From Planktothrix agardhii NIES-204 (GTDB taxonomy: Bacteria; Cyanobacteriota; Cyanobacteriia; Cyanobacteriales; Microcoleaceae): 64,000 bases of DNA. The position numbers were made by a program, and so were the translations under genes. Shown piece after piece: positions 43,880-53,055 of the stretch. How positions within the stretch are numbered: position 1 is the stretch's first letter; every line of letters starts with the position of its first letter. The notes below the pieces were generated by a model. That model was given only the letters and a program-made list of their open reading frames with translations, was not told the DNA's origin and did not search any database. Location of the stretch: positions 62,001 through 126,000 of the forward strand of contig AP017991.1 in assembly GCA_003609755.1 (NCBI GenBank), given 5' to 3'.

Positions 43880-46429
43880 TTAATCAAATTGAGGAGGAAT
43901 TTCAATCGGTGAAGCCGAGAAAGAAGGGGTTGGAGTTGGAGAAGGGGTTGGAGAAGGAGTTGGAGTTGGAGTTGTTGGTAATAAAGGAAAATTAGGTGGA
44001 GTTGTTAACAATTTAGGGACAGTTTGATTAGGTCGATTTGGAGAAAGGTTGGGGTTATTTGGGGTTAATTTAGGGTTTCTGGAATCTTTTATAGAAGTAT
44101 CCTGCTGTTTATCTACCGGGGGCGTTTTAGGTTCGGAAATAGGAACAACAATTTTTTCAAAGGTGACAGTTCGATTCAATTGTTCCCCCGATTCTCCTTT
44201 AACCGCAAGTGTAATTGTTTCTACACCCGGTTGTTGAGTAATCGGATAAATTATCGAACCTTCAAGACCCACTGTTCCGGGTGCGGGAAGTAATTCAACA
44301 ATTGTATTTTTACCCCCTTCTACCTTCCAACTAATCCGAATAGTTTTAGCAGTTTTTTCAGGATTAATCGGTAAAATATATTTAGGTAAAGCGTCCTGAT
44401 CATTCACTAAAAAAGAGACAATTTTAGTCGGGTAAATATAAGGAATAATCTTAATTATATCACTTTTATGGCTAATAGCAGTTTCCTCTGGTGTCTCCTT
44501 AGAGACCGCCGACAATTCAAAAATATAGTTTCCGGCTTTTCGGGAATTTGTAGGGACTCTTTGACAAATTAATTCCGATTCTAATAAGCAAAATCCACTT
44601 AACTCCGAGGGGATACCGTCACTAAAATCGTAGGTTTTTAATGGAATTAGAACAGTGTCATCTGTGGAACGAGCAATTAACTTTAATGCTTGCAATTGTT
44701 CGGGATTTTTAATTTTCCAATTCAAGGCAATTTCATTATTAAATGTTAGGATAGGCTGATTTGGGGCTGCTTCTTGATAGGCTGTTTGTGTTGCCATAAA
44801 ATCCAAGATTTTAGGCTGGGGTAAAGCACTAATACGAATCGTGTTTGTTTTTTTAGAATCAGCTAACTGATAGCGTTTTTTAGCAAATATATCCATTTGA
44901 AAAATATAAGTTCCCGCTTGTTGGGCATCGGTACGAATATTTTGACAATTTAAAACCGATTCTAATGTGCAAAATTCCTTCAATTCCGGCGGAATCCCCT
45001 TGCTAAAATCATACAATATATCTTCACTAGAAACAATACCACTATCGGCGGCAATCCCAGTAATTTTAATCGTTTTTAACTGTTGAGGCTGAAGAATTTG
45101 CCAATTTAAGTGAATCGCATCTCCTGCGGCTTGTTCATAAGTCGGAAAAACCGAAGTAAATTCTAAAATTTTCGGGGGTGTTGGCGGTCGGAAAAATACC
45201 CACCAAATCGCAAAAATTAGGGATGCGATCGCCCCCAAAATCATAAAAATTAATAAAATAAATTGCCAAAGGGGTCGTGCTTCCCAAATTAAAGTTCCTG
45301 GCAACCGTTCGGGAACAGGTAGTTGATAACTATCCTCAATTTCTATATAAAATTCAATAGGTAATCCCTTGCCAAACCAAGGACGTCGCCACCATTTATT
45401 CGGTTTAACTTTTAGGTCAATTTGAGTTTTTAATTGCGCCCCTAATTTCACCTGTTCAGGGTCAAAAATATAAGTACAAATTGGTTTACCTGCGTCTTCT
45501 TCGGCCGTAAAACTAACATTGCGGAGGGTGTTTCCCCCATTCCCTAATAACAGCCGAAACCATCCCGTTTCTTTACTAACTTTCCCAATTTTCGTTTGCA
45601 ATTCTGGGATTAATCTATAGGTGGGAAGTACCCGCAAATACAAGACATCAATTAGTACCAAATCGAGGTTATTCAAGGAAGTTAAACGTAGGGTTGGGGA
45701 GTAATTTCCGGCTTTGACGTTTAGAGGAAATTGTAAGCGGAAAATAATCTCACTTTTCGCCCCCGGATTCAATGCTAAACTTTGCCGTTCTCCGACTAAT
45801 CCTAATTCAACTAATCCCTCTGGATAAATCACAGTAAACCAATCATTGGGCAGATCAGAACAACTTAAACGAAAGCGATCAACCCGTGAAGAACGGTTAT
45901 TAACTATAATTTTACAATCTAAAGGTTTGCCCGGTTCAATAATAGTTGGTTTTTGATAAGTTGTAATTGGTAAAATTTGAAATGTCGGGTCATTAATCTG
46001 GGTCGCGGATTGTACTGATGGTAAAATTTGCAGTCGCGCTTGATGACGAATTGGCGTGTCTTCTGGATAGTGTTTAGGCGCATCAATAACTAATAAATAA
46101 CTATGATTTTCGGGGGTAGCATTAATAGGAATTGCGAAGTAAAAAACTACCTCTGCGCTACAATTATTAGCTAATGCTAAACTTTCCAAAGCAGAGCTAC
46201 ACCACTGACGTAACAAGCCAGAAGTTTCATCAATATAAACATTAATAACAGCGCCTTTATTGCCTTGATTGGTTACTGTAACCCGCAGTTCAAAAATCTC
46301 TCCAGCACAGGCAGAACTGTCTTCGGAAGGGTTAATAATCAAGGCGATGGGTTTAGCAATTCCCGCATTTTCTGAATATTCAATATCATTCAGAGCTTGA
46401 CCGTTAGTTTGTGGAGTTTGATGTACCAT
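43880..46429 (-). CDS. Membrane protein: N-terminal beta-sandwiches, one helix, Cys-paired repeats, Pro-rich tail
   Basis: The 849-residue product has beta-sandwich (NEW3/Ig-like) domains at about residues 30-380 (EIFELRVTVTNQGNKGAVIN), a single membrane helix (FILLIFMILGAIASLIFAIW, about 390-410) and then two related blocks of about 120 residues. These share YDFSxGIP-EL, a C-x7-C pair (EFCTLESVLNC and GFCLLESELIC) and AG-YIF. A third beta block and a tail of Pro-Thr-Ser repeats (TPTPTPSPTPSP) end it. The paired cysteines suggest that the C-terminal side faces the lumen or periplasm (inference). No enzyme motif. Position and shared N-terminal fold make it a candidate membrane anchor of the CIS. 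Confidence 0.8.
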   Translation of the reverse strand: MVHQTPQTNGQALNDIEYSENAGIAKPIALIINPSEDSSACAGEIFELRVTVTNQGNKGAVINVYIDETSGLLRQWCSSALESLALANNCSAEVVFYFAIPINATPENHSYLLVIDAPKHYPEDTPIRHQARLQILPSVQSATQINDPTFQILPITTYQKPTIIEPGKPLDCKIIVNNRSSRVDRFRLSCSDLPNDWFTVIYPEGLVELGLVGERQSLALNPGAKSEIIFRLQFPLNVKAGNYSPTLRLTSLNNLDLVLIDVLYLRVLPTYRLIPELQTKIGKVSKETGWFRLLLGNGGNTLRNVSFTAEEDAGKPICTYIFDPEQVKLGAQLKTQIDLKVKPNKWWRRPWFGKGLPIEFYIEIEDSYQLPVPERLPGTLIWEARPLWQFILLIFMILGAIASLIFAIWWVFFRPPTPPKILEFTSVFPTYEQAAGDAIHLNWQILQPQQLKTIKITGIAADSGIVSSEDILYDFSKGIPPELKEFCTLESVLNCQNIRTDAQQAGTYIFQMDIFAKKRYQLADSKKTNTIRISALPQPKILDFMATQTAYQEAAPNQPILTFNNEIALNWKIKNPEQLQALKLIARSTDDTVLIPLKTYDFSDGIPSELSGFCLLESELICQRVPTNSRKAGNYIFELSAVSKETPEETAISHKSDIIKIIPYIYPTKIVSFLVNDQDALPKYILPINPEKTAKTIRISWKVEGGKNTIVELLPAPGTVGLEGSIIYPITQQPGVETITLAVKGESGEQLNRTVTFEKIVVPISEPKTPPVDKQQDTSIKDSRNPKLTPNNPNLSPNRPNQTVPKLLTTPPNFPLLPTTPTPTPSPTPSPTPTPSFSASPIEIPPQFD

Positions 46430-46472
46430 AATTTTAAATCCTCAAAAATAGTTAAATTAATTATTTAAGTCT

Positions 46473-48764
46473 CTACTCTATCTCAAGATTATTGCGAAAA
46501 TCACAACCCAAATTAAATATTCTTTTTGTTTGGGTTATTCTGACTTGATCATCATCACCTCCACTAGCAATTAAGATATTTTTACCGACAATTTTAACAT
46601 CAACACTATTAATTTTTTTCTGATGATAGGAATGGCTAACTTCTTGTTTAATTCCCAGATTGTTTTCTATAGATGAACCATCAGGCATTGTTAAAGGTCG
46701 TTTTCCTTCAGAAGTTAAAGCCCAAAGTATGACTTTACCATCGTCCCCACCACTGGCTAAATAGCAGCCATTGTTACTAAATGAAACTGAACGAACCGCT
46801 TCCCCCATCTTGCTTCCTTGCCAACGATCAATTACTTCACATTCTCCTGAACTATCTAAACAGTTTTTCATATTCCAGATCGTAATATTTCCTTGATTAT
46901 CCCCTGTTGCTAAAATATTGGGAGCAATTTCTGCAACATCAACACTTAAAATATAATCATCTTGTCCTCCGGTTGGATAAGGAACTTTTAAGGTTTTATT
47001 CTGGTCAAGATTCCAAATTAAAAACTGATTATACCGACCGACAACTGCTAAATGACGATTATCTTTTCCGACAAAACTCAGGTCATAAACAGCAAAATCA
47101 AATTGTTTTTTCTTTAATAAGCGATCGCTTCCTTTAGTCATTTGATCTCGCTGAAGACTGGCATCCCACTGTACAACTAAACCACTACCATGACCACTAA
47201 ATAATATTTGAGAATCTTGAGAAAATTCTAAGGCAAAAACGCGATCATCTTTATTAATTGAAAAAGTATCAATTAACCCGGTTTCTTCCGTTAATCCCCA
47301 CAATTGAATCTCCCCATTTTCCAATCCGGCGGCGATCATATTATTGTCAACAGGTCGGTAACGTAAGACTCGCACAGCCTTTTTAGTATTGCCAATTTTA
47401 CCGATAAATTGATTGTGTAAATCATTAAAAAAGTTAGTAACTTTCCATTCAGCTATTGTCTGATCATTAGAACCACTCATGATCGTACTGGCTAACCCAT
47501 CAAATTGAACAGAATTAACTGGTTTTTTATGTCCTAAAGAGGGATGATAAGGATTCAGTGCCGAAAACCACCACAGTAACCCCAGTAATACAACACTGCC
47601 CGTTAATATTAACCACCGGGGAATAAAGGGTAAAACCTTTAATTTTAAGGTTTGACTGGGGGGAGAAGTTCCAGACAAACGGCTATCAGAAACAGAGGAA
47701 AGATTTTGTGTTTGTATTGTTGTTACTTCTATTAAAAATTCTCTCATCCGACCTAACCAATGTCGTTTAACTTTTGTTAATAATAAGATTTGATTTGTTT
47801 CGCCAATTTCGAGATCAATAGTAGGATCAAAATCATTAATTTCCACATCATGATTTACGGGTTCTATGGATTTTTTTTTGTCTTGTATTAATAGAGACAA
47901 ATCGGTTTTTAATTCATATTTTATTTTGTCTGAACAATTAATTTGGAGTTGAAATATCTGCGAAATATTGCTATAGTTTTTGATTTCTATATGAAAAATA
48001 ACCGGGTCAGAACGCCAAAAAAACCTTCTTCTATTGGGGATGCGACGTTCCTGGGGAAAACACCTAAATTCTACAATTCCTTGGGGTAAAATTAATAAAT
48101 TTCCGGTGATTTGCCTTGATAAACCATTGGTGATTGTTGCTGTAATAGTGAAGGGCTGAACTTGGCTTTTAGTTTGGATAATATCGGGGATTTGGCACCA
48201 GAAAACGGCATCAACTCGAAAACGAGATGGAATTTGGATAAGCTGTTGTTCTTCTATTAACCAGGTGGGATTAATTCCTGTTAATTTTAATACCGCATTG
48301 GCAGGTTGAGAACTGGGATTATAAACTTGAACAGGGATTTTAATTTGCTGTAGGGGGTAAGCTTGAAATTCCTGGACAGGAAGGGTTAATTTTAAGCCAA
48401 CTCCCCCGCTTCCTTCGAGTATATTTAACCGCAATAATTGACGGGTTTCTTCCTGAAGTTCAATGGAAAAAACTCTCACGGTTAGATTCATTTGACCGAC
48501 AAAACCAGGTAAAGGACTATCAATAATTTTAACCAGAAATTGTGTAGAATCTCCTGGGGGTTTTTTCGTGCAAATTTCGGGGGAGAGAATATACCAATTT
48601 GGGGCTAAATTTTCATCGGTACCCGCAGCTAATACTTCTACCTGAAAGCTGGCAAAACGATCACTATAGTTAATCGCATTGATTTCAAAAGATACGGCTG
48701 ATTCACCCGGTTTGAATGTTAGTTCAGTTGTAGAAATCTCAGTGGTAATTAGATTGGTTTTCAT
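46473..48764 (-). CDS. Membrane protein: N-terminal beta-sandwiches, one helix, WD40 propeller
   Basis: The 763-residue product starts with beta-sandwich domains (LTFKPGESAVSFEINAINYS; NWYILSPEICTKKPPGDS), has one membrane helix (RWLILTGSVVLLGLLWWF, about residue 405) and ends in a WD40 propeller (HKKPVNSVQFDGLASTIMSG, NDQTIAEWKV, GDDGKVILWALTSEG). The start is ATG 48764, with AAGGA upstream; a TTG at 48815 overlapping the previous stop is less likely. The layout parallels the downstream 849-residue protein, with a different C-terminal module. It is probably a membrane scaffold for the adjacent CIS; function inferred from context. Confidence 0.82.
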   Translation of the reverse strand: MKTNLITTEISTTELTFKPGESAVSFEINAINYSDRFASFQVEVLAAGTDENLAPNWYILSPEICTKKPPGDSTQFLVKIIDSPLPGFVGQMNLTVRVFSIELQEETRQLLRLNILEGSGGVGLKLTLPVQEFQAYPLQQIKIPVQVYNPSSQPANAVLKLTGINPTWLIEEQQLIQIPSRFRVDAVFWCQIPDIIQTKSQVQPFTITATITNGLSRQITGNLLILPQGIVEFRCFPQERRIPNRRRFFWRSDPVIFHIEIKNYSNISQIFQLQINCSDKIKYELKTDLSLLIQDKKKSIEPVNHDVEINDFDPTIDLEIGETNQILLLTKVKRHWLGRMREFLIEVTTIQTQNLSSVSDSRLSGTSPPSQTLKLKVLPFIPRWLILTGSVVLLGLLWWFSALNPYHPSLGHKKPVNSVQFDGLASTIMSGSNDQTIAEWKVTNFFNDLHNQFIGKIGNTKKAVRVLRYRPVDNNMIAAGLENGEIQLWGLTEETGLIDTFSINKDDRVFALEFSQDSQILFSGHGSGLVVQWDASLQRDQMTKGSDRLLKKKQFDFAVYDLSFVGKDNRHLAVVGRYNQFLIWNLDQNKTLKVPYPTGGQDDYILSVDVAEIAPNILATGDNQGNITIWNMKNCLDSSGECEVIDRWQGSKMGEAVRSVSFSNNGCYLASGGDDGKVILWALTSEGKRPLTMPDGSSIENNLGIKQEVSHSYHQKKINSVDVKIVGKNILIASGGDDDQVRITQTKRIFNLGCDFRNNLEIE

Positions 48765-48811
48765 GTTTAATTCCTTGAAATTTATCGTATTTAATTTATA
48801 ATTAATTATCT

Positions 48812-50269
48812 TCAATTTATTGAATTTTTATCCTTTTCTCCTATTTTTGTCCTGAGTTGTTGTGATTCTCTCAATAATACTTCTAAGTTTTTAACTTGCT
48901 TTTGGGAATTATTTCCAGTCTTAATTTTTTGCTTTTGCAAATCTTGATTTTTAAGTTGATCAATCATTTGTTTCCAATTTTGTTCGCGGCTGTAAATAAC
49001 ATTTGCCATAGCTAACATTACTTTTCCTAACTGTCCAAATTCATCGCGACGACTACTCACCTCCTCTAATATACTTTGATCAAAGTTTTGTGACTCAATA
49101 GTATGGGCTGCTTGTTGTAACTGTTCAATAGGTTTAATAATCCAACGCACCATTAACAGAGCTAAAATCACGCCAATACCCGCCACCGAAATGCCAATAA
49201 TTACGGTTAAAAGGGTATAGGTATAGATATGTTTAAGAAAATCAGAATAGGGAATCACAACCACCATTAACCAATCAATTCCTTCTTGATTTTGTAGAGG
49301 GGTGACTTGGACAAGCTGTAAATCTCCTTTGAATCGAAAGGTGAATTGTTGTTTGTCTTTAATCTGATCTAAACCATTAAATTTTTCAATTAAGTATTGA
49401 CCTGTTCCTTGAATAGTCGGATTTTGACTTTCACTAATATTCAGTCGTTCAGTTTGATTATTCACTACTTTAAATGGTTGCTCTAAAGTTGAGATGGCAA
49501 TTACATCTCCCGTCCTTTCTATAATTAAAGCTTTTCCATTCTGACTAATTTCTAAATTTCCTAAAAATTTGCTAATTTGTACCAGACTAATATCAGTGGA
49601 AATCACTCCTTCAAAATTCCCAGATTCCTGATTGTAAATCGGAATAGAAAAATCCATCCCCACCGTATTGATACTGCCAAATTTATAAACCGGAGTCCAG
49701 GTTGGTTTTTCTGCGCTTTTAGCAAATTTATACCAGAGACGAAGGCGAGGATCATACTCCACGCTTTTGATCAATCTTTTGCGATTTGCTTTGGAGTCAA
49801 CTTCATAAAAGTTTCGATTCGAGTTCGTTGATTCATCTCTAATTTTTTCTATAAATTCATTTTCTGTTTTTTCATAACTTACATGATTTCCTTGTTCTGT
49901 TCCTATATAAATGGAATTTAAAGCGGTTTCGTCTTGTATTTGTCGCCAAAAATATTGCTTGACTTCCGGTAAATTATTAACATCAACATTTCTACTTTGG
50001 ATAGCTGCTAAATATGCAGGTAATAATAATTGTGGCTTTCCTAAATAATTGCGAACATTGAGTTCAATTATCTGAGTCGATTTTTCACTGACTTGTAACA
50101 TCAACTTTTCAATCTCTTGTTTTCCTAATTGAAAGTTAAACCAGCCAATCACGGCGATGGAAGCCAATAAAGGTGTAACAATAATCAGGGGCAAGGTATG
50201 GCGAATGGATAAAGAACCCACGGATTTATCAAAAATTTTATACAAAGTAGAGAAAGTTTTGTTGGCCAT
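48812..50269 (-). CDS. dCache-HAMP transmembrane sensor without output domain
   Basis: The 485-residue protein has helix 1 (PLIIVTPLLASIAVIGWFNF), an extracytoplasmic double-Cache domain (FWRQIQDETALNSIYIGTEQ; WTPVYKFGSINTVGMDFSIP), helix 2 (LTVIIGISVAGIGVILALLM), a HAMP linker (RWIIKPIEQLQQAAHTIESQ) and a coiled coil (about 430-485), where it ends. No kinase, cyclase or methyl-accepting domain follows. The Cache part resembles that of the kinase at 19897. Its stop lies 47 bp before the WD40 gene start. I prefer ATG 50269 to a TTG 16 codons upstream. It may relay an external or lumenal stimulus to the CIS by direct contact (inference). Confidence 0.85.
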   Translation of the reverse strand: MANKTFSTLYKIFDKSVGSLSIRHTLPLIIVTPLLASIAVIGWFNFQLGKQEIEKLMLQVSEKSTQIIELNVRNYLGKPQLLLPAYLAAIQSRNVDVNNLPEVKQYFWRQIQDETALNSIYIGTEQGNHVSYEKTENEFIEKIRDESTNSNRNFYEVDSKANRKRLIKSVEYDPRLRLWYKFAKSAEKPTWTPVYKFGSINTVGMDFSIPIYNQESGNFEGVISTDISLVQISKFLGNLEISQNGKALIIERTGDVIAISTLEQPFKVVNNQTERLNISESQNPTIQGTGQYLIEKFNGLDQIKDKQQFTFRFKGDLQLVQVTPLQNQEGIDWLMVVVIPYSDFLKHIYTYTLLTVIIGISVAGIGVILALLMVRWIIKPIEQLQQAAHTIESQNFDQSILEEVSSRRDEFGQLGKVMLAMANVIYSREQNWKQMIDQLKNQDLQKQKIKTGNNSQKQVKNLEVLLRESQQLRTKIGEKDKNSIN

Positions 50270-50333
50270 AGTAAGTTTTAATTTTATAGTAGCAAAAAGA
50301 TTAACAACTTCAATCAATTAATTGTTCATAAAC

Positions 50334-51668
50334 CTAAAGTAGAAGTTGAGTTAATTGTCGCCTTTTTACTGCAAAATGTAGAAAATTAATCCCTAGTTCT
50401 TGAGCAGTTCTAATCGTTTCTCTGGGAAAACTAAACCCTTCATTTAATCCCCAACCTATTGACAAATCCCCTAAAACCAAGATAATATTACCCCAATTAA
50501 ATAGACTAATTTCCTGTTCTTTAATGATCGGAAACTGACTAAACAAAAATGGCTGATTTCGCAGGGGATGTTGACGAGTAATTGCTCCTGAATCGTTGGC
50601 TGTAACTTCGCCTGTTTTTTGGGCTAAATTTCTGACGGCGGCCATAACATCAGCCAACTGTTTATCTAAAATCTTTGTTGTCGTCTCTAATTCGCTTTCC
50701 AACTGTTGTATCAACGGATCGAATTCTCCATCTTCTTTAAGATAATTTAGGGTTTCTTTCAGTTTTTGTTGAATTTTAATTAACTGCACAATTTCGTTTT
50801 CCAGAGTTGTTAATTCTATAAAAATTATCCCTCCAGTTTCCCTATATTCTCTGAGAATTTCAGTTTCTGATTCTGTTAATATAGCAATTTTTTGATAACT
50901 GAGGTAGAGTAAATCATAGTTTAAAGATTCGTTATTTTCTTCTGTCTGTAATTTAATTTTGCCAATTTCTGACCGACCTCCAAGGGCGGGATAAAGTGCA
51001 GGTAAAGATTGAATTAGTCCAGATAAAGATGATAAAATCATCTGATCAATGGGTGAATCGTTGGCAATTAAACCGACGCTCACCACCCCTTGATGACGTG
51101 CCATTACTTGTTGCCGATAGCGCAAATCAATATGATTTCCGGCGGGGAAGAAAACATTAGTTGGGGAGGTAATTTGAACGTTTCCTGCTAATAAGATAAT
51201 CCGGCAGAGTTCTACCTCTAGTTGTTCAGGTTTATTAATTTTTTCATCAATTCTAAACATTTCCTCGATCAAATATTTTGATTCGGGTCGATATAGTGTT
51301 TCTGGATTAACGTATCTGATAGTAATATAAATTAATAGAGGGTTTTCCCCAGCTTCAGAGGCAATATGAAATTCCATCGGTTCGGGAACAATTATCGGAT
51401 TCCCGATTAAATCAATCGCAATTCCACGGTCAATTTTAATCCAGCGATTATCCCGATATTTAGCGACAATATGATCCGGTGCAGGAATAGCAGAAACCCC
51501 TAATCCACAGACGATTCCTGGTTGATTCAGGGATTGATAATGGAGATTTTGACGATTCTGGTGATAGGCGTGGGCAGATTGCCAACGTTCAGCATTTAAC
51601 AGCAGTCCATCCTCGACGGATAGACGTTTTAGGGGCGATGGTTCAGGGTAATCAAATAAGGAAAACAT
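50334..51668 (-). CDS. CIS-associated protein with DUF4159-like C-terminal region
   Basis: The 444-residue soluble protein opens with FSLFDYPEPSPLKRLSVEDG and then LLNAERWQSAHAYHQNRQN, as in hypothetical proteins of cyanobacterial CIS loci. Its first half is beta-rich (PLIYITIRYVNPETLYRPES). The second half holds DLLYLSYQKIAILTESETEI followed by LREYRETGGIIFIE, resembling DUF4159, then a coiled coil and a C-terminal part (ILVLGDLSIGWGLNEGFSFP) that fits the same Rossmann-like fold. It is probably structural, at the baseplate periphery. It lies 254 bp downstream of the tail-protein gene, across a heptamer array. Confidence 0.65.
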   Translation of the reverse strand: MFSLFDYPEPSPLKRLSVEDGLLLNAERWQSAHAYHQNRQNLHYQSLNQPGIVCGLGVSAIPAPDHIVAKYRDNRWIKIDRGIAIDLIGNPIIVPEPMEFHIASEAGENPLLIYITIRYVNPETLYRPESKYLIEEMFRIDEKINKPEQLEVELCRIILLAGNVQITSPTNVFFPAGNHIDLRYRQQVMARHQGVVSVGLIANDSPIDQMILSSLSGLIQSLPALYPALGGRSEIGKIKLQTEENNESLNYDLLYLSYQKIAILTESETEILREYRETGGIIFIELTTLENEIVQLIKIQQKLKETLNYLKEDGEFDPLIQQLESELETTTKILDKQLADVMAAVRNLAQKTGEVTANDSGAITRQHPLRNQPFLFSQFPIIKEQEISLFNWGNIILVLGDLSIGWGLNEGFSFPRETIRTAQELGINFLHFAVKRRQLTQLLL

Positions 51669-51714
51669 AATGATAATTATATGATGATTTTGTCAAGAAA
51701 AGGATAAAGTTTTT

Positions 51715-51835
51715 AAGAGAGGGAATGGGGAATAGGGAATGGGGAATGGGGAATGGGGAATGGGGAATGGGGAATGGGGAATAGGTAATGGGTAATGGGT
51801 AATAGGTAATAGGTAATAGGTAATAGGTAATTACG
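51715..51835. repeat. GGGGAAT and GGTAATA heptamer arrays
   Basis: About nine GGGGAAT/AGGGAAT units (51719-51784) pass directly into about eight GGGTAAT/AGGTAAT units (51785-51831), then TTACGAATTACTTACGAAT. This is the longest clean heptamer array of the window and lies between two CIS genes. The rest of the spacer to 51922 has CCCCTGCCTCCCCTGCC repeats and no gene. Confidence 0.85.
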
Positions 51836-51922
51836 AATTACTTACGAATGGGTTTTGGGTGATATTCAGCGAGCGAGGACGCTCCCCCTGCCCCTGCCTC
51901 CCCTGCCTCCCCTGCTCCGGTG

Positions 51923-52945
51923 TTACCCTGTTTCTATGATTAACTCGTAACTACAAAATGCCGGTTTTTCCTGTTCAATAATAGTTCGCACTAAGGCTTC
52001 TTCAATGGGGCGATCGGGTTCTGGACGCAGGCGAACTGTAAAATGAAAGGGTCGCACTCCTCCCAAAATAGCGTCGTAACCTAAGCGAGTTTTGTCCAAG
52101 ACGAAGCCGGAATTAAAAAACTCATAAATTCCAATATGTTTTTCATCTTCATTCATAATATGATCATCTAAAGGTAAACGAGTTGCTAAGTAAAGATATA
52201 GGCGCAGACCCCGACGAGTTCCTCGCCATCTATAAATTTCAATCGCATTTCGGATTAAGTTTCTTTGCTGTTCTAAGGTTAAATAAGGTTGATTTTTCCA
52301 GCCTACCCAGTGAGCTAGAAACTCTAACATTCCGATCGGGGCTGTTAGGGGATCTAAATAAGCCCAAAGGTTAGAAAGAATTTGGACATCCGGTTCTAAA
52401 GTCGCTTCAAAAATTTGCAGAAAACGTCCAACAAAATCAATTTCTCGATAAAAATTAGGTAGAAATTGTTGATAACGGCTAATAGGGCGAACATAAAGGT
52501 TAAAAGTTGCTATTTCTAGCAATTGTGATCCTGTTCCCGGGGCTGCTCCATAAACAGCTAAACGGCTTTGATAATCTAATTTCAGAACTTGACCCACACC
52601 AAGGGCAAAGGGATTTTCAAAGAAATCCGCCGGGGTTTGAAAGCGGATAATCGCTTTGATTGTTTCGGCAGGTGTTAGTAAAAACGCGGGATTTTCTTCC
52701 TCTAGTTCTGTGATGATAGTATACCAATTCTGGGGAAAATCTCCTGTAATTTCTAGGGTTAATTCTAAAGTATAACTTCCTAAATTTTCTAAATTAACCA
52801 CCAATTCACTGGCTTCTCCTGGGACAAGTAAAAGACTCGGATTTTCCAGATTAATATTTTCCGATGCCTGAATCGGAAGCGTGTTTAAATTTGCTTCCGG
52901 TGATCGCATAGGAATTAATTTTAAAATCAGGAGTTCACGAGCCAT
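51923..52945 (-). CDS. CIS baseplate protein, tail-protein-I-like, with N-terminal beta-sandwich
   Basis: The 340-residue protein has two parts. Residues 25-155 are a beta-sandwich (LLVPGEASELVVNLENLGSY; NWYTIITELEEENPAFLLTP) like those in the two membrane proteins of this locus. Residues 165-340 match the phage tail protein domain common in extracellular injection systems (YQQFLPNFYREIDFVGRFLQ; LIRNAIEIYRWRGTRRGLRL; FHFTVRLRPEPDRPIEEALV). In the Afp/PVC series it corresponds to the Afp12 position, a baseplate wedge component. Start at ATG 52943-52945. Confidence 0.85.
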   Translation of the reverse strand: MARELLILKLIPMRSPEANLNTLPIQASENINLENPSLLLVPGEASELVVNLENLGSYTLELTLEITGDFPQNWYTIITELEEENPAFLLTPAETIKAIIRFQTPADFFENPFALGVGQVLKLDYQSRLAVYGAAPGTGSQLLEIATFNLYVRPISRYQQFLPNFYREIDFVGRFLQIFEATLEPDVQILSNLWAYLDPLTAPIGMLEFLAHWVGWKNQPYLTLEQQRNLIRNAIEIYRWRGTRRGLRLYLYLATRLPLDDHIMNEDEKHIGIYEFFNSGFVLDKTRLGYDAILGGVRPFHFTVRLRPEPDRPIEEALVRTIIEQEKPAFCSYELIIETG

Positions 52946-53055
52946 AAATCAGTTATCAGTTATCAGTCATCAGTTATCAGTGTAAGAGGTATCAGTGATC
53001 AGTTGAGGAGTTAATAAATTAACTGTAAACTTAATAACTGTAAACTGTTAACTGA
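52946..53055. repeat. TCAGTTA heptamer array reaching into the baseplate-J gene
   Basis: Irregular TCAGTTA/TCAGTCA units and inverted TTAACTG units fill the whole gap between the tail-protein and baseplate-J genes. The inner end (to about 53060) supplies the last codons and stop of the baseplate-J gene. Confidence 0.8.

Noticed and set aside
51715-51835. Possible CRISPR or origin iterons
   Set aside because: Seven-base units with drifting sequence are the short tandem repeats common in filamentous cyanobacteria. There are no spacers, and no dnaA-box cluster or dnaA gene.
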